From Cyclobacteriaceae bacterium (GTDB taxonomy: Bacteria; Bacteroidota; Bacteroidia; Cytophagales; Cyclobacteriaceae), in contig JAEUUJ010000022.1 of assembly GCA_016786495.1 (NCBI GenBank), positions 1 to 64,000 of the forward strand: DNA of 64,000 nucleotides. Direction: 5' to 3'. This document shows, in pieces, positions 45,001 through 53,313 of the stretch (positions within the stretch are counted from its first letter, which is position 1; each line of letters opens with the position of its first letter). The notes beneath the pieces were generated by a model. The model made no database searches and was not told the DNA's origin. It worked only from the letters and a program-made list of their open reading frames with translations. The position numbers were made by a program, and so were the translations under genes.

Positions 45001-45070
45001 CTGAAAACACCAGTGCATGGAAAAGAAGAAAAAGCACTGCAACGGGCGCGTGTACGGTGTAGGTTTTCAC
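42029..45070 (-). CDS. Two-component histidine kinase with propeller sensor (Reg_prop/Y_Y_Y) and HisKA_3
   Basis: 1013 residues from a GTG at 45070; signal peptide at the N-terminus. Periplasmic sensor: Reg_prop propeller blades (DGLLSNSIYSLNRSKNGTWWIGTGGGLQRFDG and later repeats) followed by a Y_Y_Y domain (about 690-760). One transmembrane helix (about 770-790) leads to a HisKA_3 domain with phospho-acceptor His828 in SRDLHDHIG and a HATPase_c with DDGRGF and GNGLRN. No receiver or AraC output, so it is a separate kinase for the adjacent NarL-type regulator. The ligand is probably periplasmic and unknown. Confidence 0.92.
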   Translation of the reverse strand: MKTYTVHAPVAVLFLLFHALVFSGHTCEAQQEASRMFRRYSTKDGLLSNSIYSLNRSKNGTWWIGTGGGLQRFDGYTFEPWNEVADTAGVKINASQNVYEDSRGNVWVFNFSEHHVIPAGLRRLTPVRTDSLSNIPETQSYPVPVLEDSLRLWCFETSKGFFGFNKRTLLLDTLVPVAFKSESVVLPTVSTLESVAWVSVDYEDSSYVVRFKPGEKIRRYTLAGSRYGRVKGVIQLNAHDVLFISTRYTAICDERDVRTPVTMLSTENIPGNFIRGLPYARLHVNNPGGVLFPGEQGLYEYVPDKKILRPYSTVAYPQINLSRQLMFALHEDQRGNIWIGRDASDGLLIYYPGKLSFEFLHAPRQYFNLVYSLAVTDDGRVIAANFQKGLNIFDKTGTWKKHIPLPNAENGLSPSIRAINRLNSEQYLMKSLFDKLMVLDVSNDKITDLSAFMPGYVTRYRNVFDANIYPVRENEAHFTHGKYILSVQYAKPGYRVAVIDSLNDGGIINSITYSREGKRIIGTSQGIYQKDGHWKLFSETRSFGVKFITTDSAGNIWATGPGGICRIGSNYDVKFYTESNGLLNEFVYGILFDDSGNAWYSSNRGLGCIRPDGSISFFTEADGLQGDEFDTQSFWKDSTGKLYFGGINGITAFYPRNVLKTLNTGEVLLSAVQVNGLAYPEEGRADDLKKLTLPHDQNSLTFNFAFTNLSDAAYNVYQVRLAGHDKQWVNLKNLHTIRYLLTPGDYTLYVKGSSDGNTWSKELTLPITIHPAWWQTAMFKWAVGILIMTAFGFGAWYFNKIKTQELLRQLQLEQEMQRERERISRDLHDHIGAYSTALLANADSLEQQVQGDKMRATVSYLKENSRHILSALRETIWLLNTRNLTVSGFYEGFINYSSNILRNHEGIEIEFHDDIVRNVQLQPTTAIQLLRILQEVIQNIIKHAHAGKIRCELTCSTELRIVVADDGRGFMPDTTPPGNGLRNMRERAAEAGFRLDLISSAGAGTKVIVSGIV

Positions 45071-45121
45071 AGAATTTAAAGATACTAAAGTAGGACGGCT
45101 CGTGATCAGCCTGACTAAAAA

Positions 45122-45137
45122 TACTCACTACCGATTA
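45122..45137. promoter_or_regulatory. NarL-type operator in the divergent kinase/lipoprotein promoter region
   Basis: TACTCAC-TA-CCGATTA: the first heptamer is identical to the other sites and the second matches GTGAGTA at 4 of 7 positions. It lies 51 bp from the kinase start (45070) and 50 bp from the lipoprotein start (45188), midway between divergent genes. Confidence 0.45.
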
Positions 45138-45187
45138 TTGTCACGGGCGGGCCTCCTCGCGACTTTCGGTGAACAAAAAAGACTCTC

Positions 45188-46354
45188 ATGAATTCGATTA
45201 TTCAGTCACTGTTCCGGTTTTCATGGGCCGGTATGTTAATCGCTTTGATCGGAACGGGGTGTTCACCCGACGGGAACGATCCCGATGGCAGCGGAACTCC
45301 TAAACCCACGCTGGTGACCGATCTGAATGGCTTTCGGTACGAGGGCACCTTTAAAGAAACGCTCGATCCGGTACAATTCCGTAATCCGGAACTCTGGGTG
45401 ATTCAGGAATACAACGATAGTCTTCGTGTGTTCTTTACCACTCACGATGAGAACTTAGACCGGTATCGGTGGACTGTTCAAAATCTTCACAACGGAAAAG
45501 TGACCCGTGAATTTGAGGCATCGTACGGAGTAACGAGTCCATACGATTTCATTTTCGATTTTAATAACGAATCGTTTACGCTTTACGGTTACGATTTACC
45601 AAACTCATACATCACCACATTTAAACAAGGCTCCGAGCCCGAAGGTTTTTACCTGAGCAAACCGAACAACAATTTTTCGTTCGCTTTTGGCGAAAACTAC
45701 ACCACGTTTTTTGGCAGCGCGTCTGCCATTTATGTACATGAAAACAAGTATCGCCAATACACAGCTCCGGCTCCTACCGCTTCGTATGTGCTCACCGGTG
45801 AGTCCAGCGTGGCCTGGGCCGGCCACATCATCCATGACGATGCGTTAAGCGCCACCCTGTTCCGGGAGGAAATCATCACCTGCTTCTTCAACGCTACACT
45901 CGACAAATTCAACTACATCGGAATAGCACAAGGACAGCAAACCCTCGATACGCTGGTGGTCAACAAAAACAACCCGTCTCTTTATTACCCGCTTTCGTTT
46001 GTGTACGCCAGCCGGGCCGGCAACACGGTTTACCTCGGGCTTAAAAAGAAAAAGGGACTGTCGATGCCAGACGACATCAGCGTGTACGAAATGGATCTGA
46101 CGGAAAAGATTATCCGGCCCGTCTTCAAAAACATTGATGCACCAAACAGCAACGTTTCGGCATTCGTACGAGGAAAATTTTATTTTTCCGGCAACAGGCA
46201 GGTAATGAATCAAACGGGACAATTGGAAGATATTCCCTCTCCTGAATTCGTGGCCGGGGCTGGCATGACACGTGTTTATCTCGGTGAGAACAGAATATTC
46301 ATCGCTGCAGCGAAAGACCTGACGGAGATTGAACTGTATTCTAAACCCTACTAA
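45188..46354 (+). CDS. Exported lipoprotein of unknown function (possible beta-propeller)
   Basis: 388 residues with a lipoprotein signal (MLIALIGTGC, Cys about residue 25). No family recognised. Repeated aromatic strand patterns (DSLRVFFTTHDENLDRYRWTV, ESFTLYGYDL, NFSFAFGENYTTFF, GNTVYLGLKKKKGL) suggest a beta-propeller-like structure. It is divergent from the histidine kinase and 27 bp upstream of the NHL-repeat lipoprotein, suggesting a shared transcript controlled by the two-component system. Confidence 0.65.
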   Translation: MNSIIQSLFRFSWAGMLIALIGTGCSPDGNDPDGSGTPKPTLVTDLNGFRYEGTFKETLDPVQFRNPELWVIQEYNDSLRVFFTTHDENLDRYRWTVQNLHNGKVTREFEASYGVTSPYDFIFDFNNESFTLYGYDLPNSYITTFKQGSEPEGFYLSKPNNNFSFAFGENYTTFFGSASAIYVHENKYRQYTAPAPTASYVLTGESSVAWAGHIIHDDALSATLFREEIITCFFNATLDKFNYIGIAQGQQTLDTLVVNKNNPSLYYPLSFVYASRAGNTVYLGLKKKKGLSMPDDISVYEMDLTEKIIRPVFKNIDAPNSNVSAFVRGKFYFSGNRQVMNQTGQLEDIPSPEFVAGAGMTRVYLGENRIFIAAAKDLTEIELYSKPY

Positions 46355-46381
46355 TCGTTACCGAATACTTAATCATCAACC

Positions 46382-47416
46382 ATGAATCGCCAAGCCCTCG
46401 CCTCGTTAACAATCGTTCTCCAGTGTCTCACCAGCTGTTCTCCCTCAGACGAGGAACCATCAAAACAAATAACGGGATCCGTGGAAACGATTGCCGGCTC
46501 CGGCAGTGGTTTCGTGAACGGCCCTGCGGCATCCGCTAAATTCAATGAACCTGCCGGCCTGACGGTTGACACCGAAGGCAATGTGTATGTGGCTGACTTC
46601 GCCAACAATGCGATCAGGAAAATTACACCCGCAGGCGATGTTTCCACCTTTGCGGGTGGAAGCGAAGGCAATGCTAACGGAACTGGTACCGAAGCGCAAT
46701 TCAACGGGCCACACGATATTGAAATCGGAACTGACGGAAATTTTTACGTGGTGGAGGTATATGGAAACCGCATTCGAAAGATTACTCCGGACGGGGTGGT
46801 ATCAAATTTTGCAGGAAGTACTACCGGTGAACTGGCATATGTTAATGCCACCGGAAGTGAGGCCCGCTTTTATTCACCGCGATGCCTCGCGGTCGCGCCT
46901 GACGGCTCCTTTTATGTAACCGAGTTCTCAAACCGGATTCGCAAAATAACGGCTGCCGGAGTGGTCACTACGTTTGCCGGATCCGGCATCGCAGGTTCAT
47001 CCGATGGTGTGGGTGAAAGCGCCACCTTCGATGATCCCATGGGCATCGCAACCGACCTGCCGGGCAACGTGTACGTGGCACAGTATCAGTCGTCTGTTTT
47101 GCGTAAGATCACGCCAGCCGGAGAAGTGAGCACACTTACAAATTCGGGTAGCAGGTTTTTTCATTGGCCTGCAGACGTAATTGCAGACCATACAGGAAAC
47201 TGTTTCGTTGGCGAGGTTGGAAACTTCTCGATCTCACTCCTTTCTTCCTCCAATAAAAGGTCCGTTGTTTCCGGAACAGCCGGTCAGGGCACATTGGATG
47301 GTGACTGGAACGTGGGGCGCTTCGATACACCCTATGCGCTTCACTTCGACAAAACGCAAAACATAATTTATGTAAGCGATTTGCATCGCATCAGAAAAGT
47401 TACGCTTAGCCGATAG
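46382..47416 (+). CDS. NHL-repeat beta-propeller lipoprotein
   Basis: 344 residues with a lipobox near the N-terminus (QCLTSC). About six NHL repeats follow, each with the pattern GxVSTFAG ... FNxPAGLTVDTEGNVYVADFANNAIRKITPAG, forming a beta-propeller. NHL proteins on the outer surface of Bacteroidota usually bind ligands or partners rather than catalyse. Its co-orientation with the upstream lipoprotein supports a joint role. Confidence 0.85.
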   Translation: MNRQALASLTIVLQCLTSCSPSDEEPSKQITGSVETIAGSGSGFVNGPAASAKFNEPAGLTVDTEGNVYVADFANNAIRKITPAGDVSTFAGGSEGNANGTGTEAQFNGPHDIEIGTDGNFYVVEVYGNRIRKITPDGVVSNFAGSTTGELAYVNATGSEARFYSPRCLAVAPDGSFYVTEFSNRIRKITAAGVVTTFAGSGIAGSSDGVGESATFDDPMGIATDLPGNVYVAQYQSSVLRKITPAGEVSTLTNSGSRFFHWPADVIADHTGNCFVGEVGNFSISLLSSSNKRSVVSGTAGQGTLDGDWNVGRFDTPYALHFDKTQNIIYVSDLHRIRKVTLSR

Positions 47417-47426
47417 GATCATAAAA

Positions 47427-47442
47427 TACTCACTTACGAGTA
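47427..47442 (+). promoter_or_regulatory. NarL-type 7-2-7 operator upstream of an exported-protein gene
   Basis: TACTCAC-TT-ACGAGTA keeps the 7-2-7 layout; the right heptamer has two mismatches to GTGAGTA. It sits 11 bp after the NHL gene and 103 bp before the ATG at 47546. Confidence 0.5.
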
Positions 47443-47545
47443 TTGGTCACCGCTGCGCAGATCAAGAGCTTTGAATAAGAATCGACCGGCACACTGAACC
47501 CCACGTTCGTTCTGTAAAACCCTAAACGCATCAACCAAAATTATT

Positions 47546-48208
47546 ATGAAGAATCTGCTTTACCTCCTCTTTGCAGCGATCTCCTTATCCACCTCCGCCC
47601 AGAGCTTTGATGATTTCTATGAGCACCCCATTGATGTGCATGTTATCAAATCATCGCCCGGCTACGTCAGCATGGGGTTTCAGTTTGCCAGCGGGAATCC
47701 GGGGAAATTCAAACTGAACTTTGAGTACACAAGTTTGGTCGTGCCGGATGTTGCCATCATTGCAACCCTGAATACATTAACCGAAAAGCATCCCGACAAG
47801 TCACCTTTCACCAACACGTTCGGATCGCTCGCGATCGGGTTGAACGTGGTCTCGACCGAGAAACTGATTGTAAGCGCGGGAGCAAACATTACCGACTATC
47901 AAATGAATGATGATATCGCTTTTGCTGCGTTCTATACAGCCGGTTCCTACCTGCGTGCCGATTACCTGATCAATGACGTATTCATGATCCGCGTACGCAG
48001 CTACTTGTCGAAAGCGTTTAAGAATGGGGAAACCGTTTTGAATATGGGTACTTCCGTAAAAGGATTAAGCCCGGTGTTTATCCGGACCGGAGCGGAAGTC
48101 CACTATAAATCACGGTGGTTGGGCGGAGTTGAATTATACAGCCTGGCAAATTATCCCGGCGTGTCGGAAAGCCGGTTTAACATCCGGATCGGGTACAAAG
48201 CCTGGTAA
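47546..48208 (+). CDS. Exported protein of unknown function, outer-membrane-like
   Basis: 220 residues with a signal peptide (MKNLLYLLFAAISLSTSAQ). Strand-rich composition (GYVSMGFQFASGNPGKFKLNFEYTSLVV, RADYLINDVFMIRVRSYLS, SRFNIRIGYKAW) and a terminal aromatic residue fit an outer-membrane beta-barrel. It follows a NarL-type operator and a strong terminator follows it, so it is probably a separate target of the two-component system. Confidence 0.7.
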   Translation: MKNLLYLLFAAISLSTSAQSFDDFYEHPIDVHVIKSSPGYVSMGFQFASGNPGKFKLNFEYTSLVVPDVAIIATLNTLTEKHPDKSPFTNTFGSLAIGLNVVSTEKLIVSAGANITDYQMNDDIAFAAFYTAGSYLRADYLINDVFMIRVRSYLSKAFKNGETVLNMGTSVKGLSPVFIRTGAEVHYKSRWLGGVELYSLANYPGVSESRFNIRIGYKAW

Positions 48209-48255
48209 CAACGCGTGATTCTTACAGAGCCGGTCCCCTGCCAGATCACGGCCAC

Positions 48256-48287
48256 AAAAACTTCATGACGCTGCATGAAGTTTTTTT
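48256..48287 (+). terminator. Strong Rho-independent terminator
   Basis: AAAAACTTCATG (48256-48267) pairs with CATGAAGTTTTT (48274-48285) around a 6-base loop; a T run follows (48281-48287). The A-rich left flank could make it work in both directions. Confidence 0.85.
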
Positions 48288-48349
48288 ATGCGCCTGCCAC
48301 ACCTGCATGATCGCGGTTTACTACCTTACAGGGCTTAATCCCGCTCAAC

Positions 48350-49707
48350 ATGCAACGTTTAATTTTCACACTACTCGTCCTGACAGTTTCTACCGCAGCT
48401 TTTACCCAAAACATCACCGGTGCGTGGGGCGGGGTGCTGAAAGTTCAGGGCATGCAATTACGCCTCGTGTTCAACGTCACAAAAAGCGAAACGCTTACAC
48501 CTCTACCCTCGACAGTCCCGATCAGGGTGCGAAAGGCATTCCGGTAAGCTCAACGTCTTTCGAAAATTCTACCTTGAAAATTGCAGTTGCATCAGCCGGT
48601 ATCCAGTACGAGGGAACGCTGGGCCCGGATAGCACAATCACCGGAACCTTTAAACAGGCAGGTCAATCGTTTCAATTAAACCTCACGAAGCAAAAGGCAG
48701 AAGTAAAAGTTTTGCGGCCGCAGGAACCGGTTAAACCCTACCCGTATAGTGAAGAAGATATCACTTTCGAAAACAAGGGCGCATCCATTACACTCGCAGG
48801 CACGCTAACACTTCCCAAAAAGGAAGGCATATTTCCGGCTGTCGTGTTGATCAGCGGCAGCGGTCCGCAAAACCGCAACGAAGAATTGATGGGCCATAAA
48901 CCGTTTCTGGTTATGTCAGACTATCTTACCCGAAACGGCATTGCCGTACTTCGGTTTGACGACCGTGGTGTCGGGAAGTCAACCGGTAGTTTTAAAACAG
49001 CAACCAGTGCCGACTTTGCCACCGATGTGGAAGCTGCGATCGGATATTTAAAAACACGCACCGAGATCAACAAGAAGAAGATCGGACTGATTGGCCACAG
49101 CGAAGGCGGAGTGATTGCTCCGATGGTTGCTGCGAGTTCAAAAGATGTTGCATTCATCGTGCTGATGGCGGGTACAGGCGTTCCGGGTGACGAGATCTTA
49201 CTGGCACAACAAACGCTGATCGGTCGGGCGTCAGGAATTGATTCGGCTACGCTTGCAGAAAGCGAGAAGATCAATCGGAAAGGATTTGAATTAATTAAAT
49301 CCTCCACAGATGTTGAAAAACTAAAGACCGATCTTGCTGCTTTACTGCGGCAGAATAACGTTCCTGAAAACGCCGTTTCATCGGCTGTCGCACAAACTAC
49401 TACTCCGTGGATGCTGTACTTCATCCGGCATAATCCGGCAATCGTGCTTCAGAAAGTGAAATGCCCGGTGCTCGCACTGAATGGCAGCAACGACCTGCAG
49501 GTTCCGAAAGAAAATCTGATGGCGATCAAAAAAGCACTAACAAAAGGCGGCAATAAACATGTGACCACAAAAGAACTTCCGGGATTAAATCATTTGTTTC
49601 AGGAAAGTAAAACGGGTGCGCCAACGGAGTATGCAACGATCGAACAGACTATTTCTCCGGCTGCATTAACCGAACTATTAACGTGGCTGCAGGCGCAGGT
49701 AAAGTAG
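48350..49707 (+). pseudogene. Exported alpha/beta hydrolase with an N-terminal single-base frameshift
   Basis: The gene starts at ATG 48350 with a signal peptide (MQRLIFTLLVLTVSTAAFTQ) and runs NITGAWGGVLKVQGMQLRLVFNVTKS. The frame then breaks near 48488; the continuation NAYTSTLDSPDQGAKGIPVSS is in another frame and runs on to the stop at 49707. One inserted G would give KSGNAYTSTLDSPDQGAKG, the usual sequence of this family. The hydrolase core is intact: LISGSGPQNRNE, the nucleophile GHSEGG, and GLNHLFQES with the catalytic histidine. Either a recent inactivating change or a sequencing error; the catalytic part alone would lack its export signal. Confidence 0.8.
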
Positions 49708-49797
49708 CCGTCATGCGGCTGACCTCCGGCTAGTTGGGTGAATCCCGTGTGGTAACCGGCTAATCCCGGTAAAACGGAACTTGCCGGAATTTAGGGC

Positions 49798-49805
49798 TAT
49801 CTTTG
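49798..49805 (+). promoter_or_regulatory. -7 promoter element abutting the P-type ATPase start codon
   Basis: TATCTTTG is an exact TAnnTTTG match and ends 3 bp before the ATG at 49809, which would give a leaderless or nearly leaderless transcript. Confidence 0.5.
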
Positions 49806-49808
49806 GTA

Positions 49809-52328
49809 ATGCCTGCAAATCTTTATCACGTTTCCGGTTTAACAAATGAGCAGGTTGAAATAGCCAGAAAAAAGTTTGGCCAAAACAAACTTGACTATAA
49901 AAAAGAGAATACGGTATGGGATACCGTAAAACGCATCGTCAAAGAACCGATGATGATTCTGCTGCTCACCGCGGCTTCCATCTATTTCATTAGCGGAAAC
50001 ATCGGTGACGGCATCTTCCTGACGGTAGCAATCATCTTCCAAACCTCCATCTCGCTCTATCAGTATTCGCGCAGCAAGAACGCGCTTGAAAAACTCAAAG
50101 ACTTCTCGCAGCCAACCTGTAACGTCATCCGCAACAACACGCTGGAAGTAGTTAAAAGTGAGGACCTCGTGGTAGGCGACAGCCTGATGGTAGAAGAAGG
50201 AACGCTGATTACTGCAGACGGTATTATTGTTCATGCAAACGACTTCTCGGTAAATGAGTCGATCCTCACGGGTGAATCGCTTCCCGTGACGAAAGACGAA
50301 ACGCAACCCGACACATACATCTACAGCGGAACCACGGTGGTAAGCGGCCTCGCCATCGCCACGATTACTGCGATTGGAAACGAAACTAAGCTTGGCAAGA
50401 TCGGCAAAAGCCTGGAGAGCATTGATGAAGAAAAGACTCCGCTCGAAAAACAAATTGCCAATTTCGTAAAGAAGATGGCGATTGCAGGTACCGTGGTATT
50501 CGCCATTGTTTGGATTATCAACTTTTTGCGCTCGCATGAAGTGCTGAAGAGCTTATTACAATCGCTCACACTGGCCATGAGCATCCTGCCGGAAGAAATT
50601 CCGGTGGCCTTTACAACGTTCATGGCGTTGGGTGCGTGGCGTTTAATGAAGTTGGGAATTGTGGTGAAGCAAATGAAAACGGTGGAAACACTGGGCAGCG
50701 CAACCGTAATCTGTACCGATAAAACCGGAACGCTCACGGAAAACAAAATGACGCTGGCTAAAATCTTTTCATTAACCAGTAATGCGGTCGCGGATCCGGC
50801 CGAGCCGTTGCTCAGCGATCAGAAGGAACTGATCCAGGCCGCGATGTGGGCGAGCGAACCGATTCCGTTCGATCCGATGGAAATTGCGCTGCACCAGTCG
50901 TGTCGCGAGGTTGCCCCCGTGGCGGGATATGAGGGTTATAAACTCGTTCACGAATATCCGCTGGGCGGAGTTCCACCCATGATGACACATGTGTTTGAAG
51001 ACGAGCATGGCCATCGCATCATTGCGGCAAAGGGCGCACCCGAGGCATTGATGCAGGTATCGGATTTATCCGCGGATGAAAAGGAACACATCAACATCGC
51101 ACTGAAAACATTAACAGCCTCCGGCTACCGCGTACTGGGCGTGGGGCGGTCGGCCTTTGCAGGAAACGATTATCCGGCCACTCAGCAAGCGTTGCCATTT
51201 ACATTTAAAGGTATCGTAGCATTTTACGATCCTCCTAAAGAGAACATCCGCCAGGTACTGCAGGATTTTTATGCTGCAGGAATCGCGGTGAAGATCATTA
51301 CGGGCGACAATGCTGCAACGACCTCCGCCATCGCACAGCAAATCGGGTTCAAAGGTCACGAAAAAACTATCTCCGGAGATGAGTTAATGAAATTACCGGA
51401 AGCCGACTTGCAAAAACGCGTGCTTGACACGGCTATTTTTACGCGCATGTTCCCGGAGGCTAAACTTAAAATTATCAATGCGCTAAAATCTGCACAGCAA
51501 ATTGTAGCCATGACGGGCGATGGTGTAAACGATGGCCCGGCCCTCAAAGCTGCGCACATCGGGATAGCGATGGGCAAGAAAGGAACCGAAATTGCAAAAC
51601 AGGCAGCATCCCTGATTTTACTGGAAGACGACTTGTCGAAGATGGTGCATGCCGTGGCCATGGGCCGAAAGATTTACACCAACCTCAAGAAAGCGATTCA
51701 ATACATTATCTCCATACACATTCCCATCATCCTCACGGTATTTGTTCCACTCGCACTCGGATGGATTTACCCGAATATTTTCTCACCGGTACACATCATT
51801 TTTCTCGAAATTATCATGGGGCCTACCTGTTCCATCATTTATGAAAACGAACCGATTGAGGAGAACACGATGCAGCAAAAACCAAAAGCCCTTACCACCA
51901 CCTTCTTTAACTGGAATGAACTGTCGTTGAGCATCGTGCAGGGACTGGTGATCACAGCCGGCACATTATCGGTTTATCAATACGCGGTTGCACAGGGATA
52001 CAATGAATCCCTCACCCGAACGTTGGTTTTTACGGTGTTAATTGTTGCAAACGTATTTCTGACACTCATCAACCGTTCATTTTATTATTCCATGCTTACC
52101 ACACTGCGGTACCGCAACAACCTCGTCCCGTTTATTATTCTGATCACCGTTTCATTCGTGGGCCTGATTCTCTTCATCCATCCGCTCACCAAGTTTTTTG
52201 AATTCGAAACACCTACCCTGTCGCAACTCGGTCTCTGCACTGCGATCGGATTTGTCTCCGTAAGTTGGTTCGAACTGGTTAAATTGGTGAAACGATTAAA
52301 ACACCGGCCCGTGCCACCGAACGGTTAA
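49809..52328 (+). CDS. P2-type cation-translocating ATPase (calcium-type)
   Basis: 839 residues from the ATG at 49809 (a TTG at 49803 adds two). Cation_ATPase_N begins right away (HVSGLTNEQVEIARKKFG). The A domain has LTGESLPVTKD; the membrane motif in M4 is PEEIP, in place of the PEGLP of SERCA. Asp304 in CTDKTGTLTEN is phosphorylated, and GDGVNDGPALKAAHIGIAMG completes the P domain. Six C-terminal helices follow. Calcium is the likeliest ion; magnesium or others cannot be excluded. Near-leaderless promoter upstream. Confidence 0.88.
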   Translation: MPANLYHVSGLTNEQVEIARKKFGQNKLDYKKENTVWDTVKRIVKEPMMILLLTAASIYFISGNIGDGIFLTVAIIFQTSISLYQYSRSKNALEKLKDFSQPTCNVIRNNTLEVVKSEDLVVGDSLMVEEGTLITADGIIVHANDFSVNESILTGESLPVTKDETQPDTYIYSGTTVVSGLAIATITAIGNETKLGKIGKSLESIDEEKTPLEKQIANFVKKMAIAGTVVFAIVWIINFLRSHEVLKSLLQSLTLAMSILPEEIPVAFTTFMALGAWRLMKLGIVVKQMKTVETLGSATVICTDKTGTLTENKMTLAKIFSLTSNAVADPAEPLLSDQKELIQAAMWASEPIPFDPMEIALHQSCREVAPVAGYEGYKLVHEYPLGGVPPMMTHVFEDEHGHRIIAAKGAPEALMQVSDLSADEKEHINIALKTLTASGYRVLGVGRSAFAGNDYPATQQALPFTFKGIVAFYDPPKENIRQVLQDFYAAGIAVKIITGDNAATTSAIAQQIGFKGHEKTISGDELMKLPEADLQKRVLDTAIFTRMFPEAKLKIINALKSAQQIVAMTGDGVNDGPALKAAHIGIAMGKKGTEIAKQAASLILLEDDLSKMVHAVAMGRKIYTNLKKAIQYIISIHIPIILTVFVPLALGWIYPNIFSPVHIIFLEIIMGPTCSIIYENEPIEENTMQQKPKALTTTFFNWNELSLSIVQGLVITAGTLSVYQYAVAQGYNESLTRTLVFTVLIVANVFLTLINRSFYYSMLTTLRYRNNLVPFIILITVSFVGLILFIHPLTKFFEFETPTLSQLGLCTAIGFVSVSWFELVKLVKRLKHRPVPPNG

Positions 52329-52338
52329 GATTCCCGTG

Positions 52339-52704
52339 ATGAATGCCCTCGATAATTTTTATTTAAATCAGGAGGAACCTGCAAAAAGCTGCCTGCTGGC
52401 ATTGCGGGAAATTATTCTTGCCCAGGACAACGAGGTATCGAACGCCTGGAAATACGGGATGCCTTTTTTCTGCTATCGCGGAAAGATGTTTTGTTACGTT
52501 TGGGTTCACAAGAAATACGGGCAGCCCTACCTGGGCATTGTAGAAGGGAACCGGTTCACCGAGAGTTTTCTGATCCAGGAGAAACGTTCCCGCATGAAAA
52601 TCATGTTGCTTGACCCGAAAAAGGATTTGCCCGTTCGAAGAATCAACAGCCTTCTGAAAAAAGTATTGGATCTTTACCGGTCCGGAATAATAAAGATAAA
52701 CTAA
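52339..52704 (+). CDS. DUF1801 domain protein
   Basis: 121 residues from the ATG at 52339 (GTG at 52336 possible). The DUF1801 pattern includes LDNFYLNQEEPAKSCLLALREIIL, then VSNAWKYGMPFFCYRGKMFCYVWVHKKYG and RINSLLKKVLDLY. Soluble protein of unknown function; a second DUF1801 gene is at 6111. Sits 10 bp after the ATPase and 6 bp before a VOC gene, so the three may be co-transcribed. Confidence 0.85.
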   Translation: MNALDNFYLNQEEPAKSCLLALREIILAQDNEVSNAWKYGMPFFCYRGKMFCYVWVHKKYGQPYLGIVEGNRFTESFLIQEKRSRMKIMLLDPKKDLPVRRINSLLKKVLDLYRSGIIKIN

Positions 52705-52710
52705 TCGTAT

Positions 52711-53103
52711 ATGACACCCTCCTCCACATTCGCGTTAAGCCGAATTATCCTGTTCGCACATCGTGTTGACAAATTAAAATCCTTCTATACCGAAAATTTC
52801 AATTTCAAGGTAGTGGAGGAAATTAGCGACCAGTGGTTGGTGTTAAGCACAGGCGCTGCTGAATTGGCGATTCACAGAATCGGTCGCGATTACGAACCGA
52901 CAGACGGAAGCGAGTTCAGGGCTGAAAGCAATACAAAATTGGTTTTTCGGATCACGGGCGATCTGAAGAATTTCCGGCAGCAGCTTCTCGCCAAAGGAAC
53001 TACCATCGGTGAGGTTCGATCCTTTGAAGGAATCTCATCGTTATTTTGTGATGGAGAAGATCCGGAAGGGAACGTATTCCAGCTTGAACAACGACTGGCG
53101 TAA
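52711..53103 (+). CDS. VOC family (glyoxalase/bleomycin-resistance) protein
   Basis: 130 residues forming the two beta-alpha-beta-beta-beta units of a VOC protein: RIILFAHRVDKLKSFYTENFNFKVVEE, ELAIHRIG, and ISSLFCDGEDPEGNVFQLEQ with the metal-ligand type E at the end. Possible roles range from lyases to drug binding; none can be assigned. The AT-rich hairpin at 53137-53158 follows. Confidence 0.85.
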   Translation: MTPSSTFALSRIILFAHRVDKLKSFYTENFNFKVVEEISDQWLVLSTGAAELAIHRIGRDYEPTDGSEFRAESNTKLVFRITGDLKNFRQQLLAKGTTIGEVRSFEGISSLFCDGEDPEGNVFQLEQRLA

Positions 53104-53136
53104 ACACGGTCATAAATTCAACCTGTTAACGGTTAG

Positions 53137-53158
53137 AATAGAAACTCTTTCTATTTTT
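53137..53158 (+). terminator. AT-rich hairpin terminator after the VOC gene
   Basis: AATAGAAA (53137-53144) pairs with TTTCTATT (53148-53155) around a 3-base loop, followed by TTT. The stem is A+T-rich, so strength is uncertain. Confidence 0.5.
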
Positions 53159-53313
53159 GCTGAACCTGTGCAGGAAAAGCATCCGGTTCAACGATTTGTA
53201 ACACATTGATTGAATATCCTGAACTTACCCGGCAGAAAGTTCCCGGATTGTATCAGACTTAAAAAATTTCTATCTTCAACAAGCCGCTCAGATTCACTTC
53301 TACCGCTTCGCCT

